Shown here: in pieces, positions 61,816 through 64,000 of the stretch
How the letters are laid out: the number at the start of each line of letters is the position of its first letter
How positions within the stretch are numbered: position 1 is the stretch's first letter
Origin: an uncultured Collinsella sp.
GTDB taxonomy: Bacteria; Actinomycetota; Coriobacteriia; Coriobacteriales; Coriobacteriaceae
Direction: 5' to 3'
NCBI GenBank assembly: GCA_958435945.1
Contig: CAUBIC010000006.1
Span: 45,045-109,044, forward strand
Length of the DNA stretch: 64,000 bases
Notes under the pieces: generated by a model
Database searches by the model: none
Seen by the model: only the letters and a program-made list of their open reading frames with translations
What the model was told of the DNA's origin: nothing
Translations under genes and position numbers: made by a program

Positions 61816-62742
61816 CTAGTGCTCCTCGCCGGCGCGGGCCAGGTCGTAGGGCGTGGTCTGGTAGACGTAGTAGTTGAGCCAGTTGGTGTAGAACAGCTGA
61901 GCCTGACTGCGCCAGACGTTGCGCGGCTCGGCGGTAGGGTCGTCGTTCGGGAAGTAATGCGCCGGCACCTGGGGGTTGAGCCCGCGCTTCACGTCGCGCT
62001 CGTACTCCAAGCGCAGCGTGTCGGTATCGTACTCGGGATGGCCAAAGACAAAGAAGCGACGGCTGTCGGTCGACTTGACGATATACAGGCCCACCTCGTC
62101 GGACACGGCCACGACCTCAAGCTGCGGCTCGGCCTCCACGTCCTCGCGGCGCACATCGGTGTTGCGCGAATGCACGGCATAGAAACGGTCGTCAAAGCCG
62201 CGAACCAGCGGGCTTTGCGGCTTCACCAGATAATGCTCAAACACGCCACTCGCCTTTGCCGGCAGGTCGTGCTTCTGGATACCGTAATGATGGTACAGGC
62301 CGGCCTGCGCGCCCCAACAAATGTGCAGCGTAGAGTGCACGTGCGTGGTGGACCAATCCATGATCTGGCAGAGCTCGGGCCAGTAGTCGACCTCCTCGAA
62401 CGGCATCTGCTCCACCGGCGCGCCCGTGATGATCAGGCCGTCGTAGTGGATGTCGCGGATGTCGTCGAACGTGCGGTAAAACGTCTCCAGGTGGCCGGCG
62501 CTCACGTGCGTGGCTTCGTGCGTTTTGGTGCGCAGCAGGTCCACCTCCACCTGCAGCGGCGTGTTGGAGAGCTTGCGCATGATCTGCGTCTCGGTGGCGA
62601 TCTTGGTGGGCATGAGGTTGAGGATGAGCACGCGCAGCGGACGGATGTCCTGGTGCAGCGCGCGGTACTCGGTCATGACAAAGATGTTCTCGCTCTCGAG
62701 CTGCGCGGCGGCAGGGAGGGCGTCGGGAATGCGAATGGGCAT
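61816..62742 (-). CDS. metA: Homoserine O-acetyltransferase, MetA family
   Basis: This 308-residue enzyme acylates homoserine in methionine synthesis. The catalytic Cys142 is in HICWGAQAG, with His and Glu in FVFGHPEYD, and the N-terminal [11 protein letters not shown] is typical. Residue 111 is Glu in [16 protein letters not shown], the residue associated with acetyl-CoA use; succinyl-CoA enzymes carry Gly. Length is normal. No SAM or T-box riboswitch was seen upstream. It is divergent from the dehydrogenase gene. Confidence 0.93.
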   Translation of the reverse strand: MPIRIPDALPAAAQLESENIFVMTEYRALHQDIRPLRVLILNLMPTKIATETQIMRKLSNTPLQVEVDLLRTKTHEATHVSAGHLETFYRTFDDIRDIHYDGLIITGAPVEQMPFEEVDYWPELCQIMDWSTTHVHSTLHICWGAQAGLYHHYGIQKHDLPAKASGVFEHYLVKPQSPLVRGFDDRFYAVHSRNTDVRREDVEAEPQLEVVAVSDEVGLYIVKSTDSRRFFVFGHPEYDTDTLRLEYERDVKRGLNPQVPAHYFPNDDPTAEPRNVWRSQAQLFYTNWLNYYVYQTTPYDLARAGEEH

Positions 62743-62888
62743 GGATGCTCCTTACGAGTCAGTTGCAGCTATGGTACAACGACTGGCCCCATCCGCGCGA
62801 GCGCATCGCCCAGCGATGCCGTCAGCGGCCCAAATCACTCCAAAAGTAGAGATTAAGGCATGTCCCAAAAATCTACGGCGCTTTAGCC

Positions 62889-62916
62889 TAGCAAAGTGAC
62901 AGCAGGAAGCTACAAT
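62889..62916 (+). promoter_or_regulatory. Probable promoter of the dehydrogenase gene
   Basis: TACAAT (62911-62916) with a weak TAGCAA -35 (62889-62894, 16-base spacer), 38 bases before the start codon. The inverted copy of GTAGATTTTTGGGACATGCC lies just upstream (62857-62876). Confidence 0.45.
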
Positions 62917-62953
62917 GGTTCGACGCGAAAAACTCGGCCGAAAGGATACATAT

Positions 62954-63931
62954 ATGTACCAGACGCGTAAAATCGGTGTGGTCGGCCAGGGCCACGTAGG
63001 AGCACATGTCGCCAACAGCCTACTTATGCAGGGCATTGCCGATGAGCTGTACCTGTGCGATATCAACGAGGCCAAGGTGACGTCAGAGGTCCAGGACCTG
63101 CGCGACTCCCTTTCGTTTGTCCCGTACAACACCAAGATCGTCAACTGCTACGACCACTACGAGGAGCTGGCCTGCTGCGACGTCATCGTCAACGCCGCCG
63201 GCAAGGTCGCGCTGGCCGCCGGCAACCGTGACGGCGAGCTGTTCTTTACCACCGATGCCGCCCGCACCTTTGCCAAGCGCATCGTCGACGCCGGCTTTGA
63301 CGGCATCTTCGTGAGCATCTCCAACCCCTGCGACGTCGTGTGCACCGAGTTGTGGCACCTGACCGGCTACGATCCCAAGAAGATCATCGGCTCGGGCTGC
63401 GGCCTGGACTCCGCCCGCCTGCGCACCGAGATCTCCAAGAAGGTCGGCGTGAGCCCCAAGTCCATCGACGCCTACATGATCGGCGAGCATGGCTTTAGCC
63501 AACTGGCAGCCTTTAAGGCCGCGACCATCGCCGGCAAGAGCCTTAACGAGCTTCAGGCCGAGAACCCCGACAAGTACGCCTTCGACCACATGGAGGTCGA
63601 GGAGCTCGCGCGTAAGGGCGGCTATGTGACCTACCAGGGCAAGCAGTGCACCGAGTACGCCGTCGCCAACTCCGCCGCACGCGTCTGCGCCGCCGTTCTG
63701 CACAACGAGCACGCCGTGCTTTCGGCCTCTACGCTTATGACCGGCCAGTATGGCGAGAAGGGCATCTTCACCTCCCTGCCGTGCGTGATCGGTGCCGAGG
63801 GCGTCGAGGAAGTCTACACACTGGACCTGTCCGAGCACGAGCTCGAGGGCTTCCACAAGAGCTGCCAGCACATCCGCGACAACATCGCCCAGCTCGACTG
63901 GTGGGACGCCGAGGCCTACGACGCAAAGTAG
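62954..63931 (+). CDS. L-lactate/L-2-hydroxyacid dehydrogenase family protein
   Basis: This 325-residue NAD-dependent enzyme has a Rossmann motif (GVVGQGHVGAHVA), ISNPCDV, the LDSARLR helix and the catalytic His in GEHGFSQ. The substrate loop reads NAAGKVALAAGNRDGEL; it resembles the loop of L-2-hydroxyisocaproate dehydrogenase (STLGNIKLQQ type) more than the GxPQKPGETR loop of lactate dehydrogenases, so the natural substrate may be a branched 2-oxoacid. ATG 62954 follows AAAGGA; the upstream ATG at 62915 lies in the promoter. Confidence 0.85.
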   Translation: MYQTRKIGVVGQGHVGAHVANSLLMQGIADELYLCDINEAKVTSEVQDLRDSLSFVPYNTKIVNCYDHYEELACCDVIVNAAGKVALAAGNRDGELFFTTDAARTFAKRIVDAGFDGIFVSISNPCDVVCTELWHLTGYDPKKIIGSGCGLDSARLRTEISKKVGVSPKSIDAYMIGEHGFSQLAAFKAATIAGKSLNELQAENPDKYAFDHMEVEELARKGGYVTYQGKQCTEYAVANSAARVCAAVLHNEHAVLSASTLMTGQYGEKGIFTSLPCVIGAEGVEEVYTLDLSEHELEGFHKSCQHIRDNIAQLDWWDAEAYDAK

Positions 63932-64000
63932 GCCGCTGGCTGCCACAACCTCGCGAATCTAAGCGCGATACTAAGCGGGCCGCGCCGGAAATCCCCGGCG

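Noticed and set aside
62743..62953. SAM riboswitch or T-box upstream of metA
   Set aside because: No conserved core (for example GGTGGTACCGCG) or matching stems were seen in the gap.

Overview
The window looks like the chromosome of a Collinsella-type member of the Coriobacteriia (Actinomycetota). This is inferred from GC-rich DNA with actinobacterial codon use, a monoderm-type Tad pilus operon without an outer-membrane secretin, a T-box leader in front of pheS, and general gene content. No rRNA, prophage, integrase or transposase was seen, and there is one tRNA (Val, GAC).

Layout. 0-9.5 kb (minus): a tight Tad/Flp pilus operon running CpaB, TadZ, TadA, TadB, TadC, Flp pilin, pseudopilins, a TadG-like protein and a DUF192 protein cut by the window edge. 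9.5-31 kb: mostly housekeeping genes (rsgA, a calcium-type P-ATPase, pyk, an endonuclease-fold protein, a zinc phospholipase-like protein, a nickel/cobalt ECF transporter with a NikR-type operator, pheST, an M32 carboxypeptidase, DUF4012-glmM, an EamA transporter). 32-41.2 kb (minus): the most unusual part, an eight-gene operon of four TasA/CalY-like secreted proteins, two SipW-type signal peptidases, a membrane-anchored McrB-like AAA+ ATPase and a DUF2357 (McrC-like) protein with a very long coiled coil. 41.4-48.6 kb: tRNA-Val, a large hairpin element, an endonuclease-fold paralogue, a DUF5710 protein, a DUF4143 ATPase behind a four-copy palindrome array, and a Sau3AI-type restriction-modification pair. 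48.6-53.3 kb: three more TasA-like genes (one with an in-frame TGA where a Trp is expected; one membrane-anchored and coupled to a PilZ gene). 53.4-64 kb: an AlbA_2/Schlafen-type regulator behind a duplicated iteron array, an M16C protease, hicAB, 5-FTHF cyclo-ligase, a third endonuclease-fold paralogue, metA and an L-2-hydroxyacid dehydrogenase. These genes are interleaved with several families of palindromic intergenic repeats.

How it fits together. Two surface-structure systems dominate: the Tad pilus, and a SipW-dependent fibre-like system whose seven recognisable substrates share a C-terminal signature (aromatic/aliphatic, E-G-x-D-[PS]-x-C). A PilZ protein next to the membrane-anchored substrate suggests cyclic-di-GMP input. 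The AAA+/DUF2357 pair inside the peptidase operon resembles McrBC machinery moved to the membrane and is the best candidate here for an undescribed system: assembly, quality control or defence linked to a secreted fibre.
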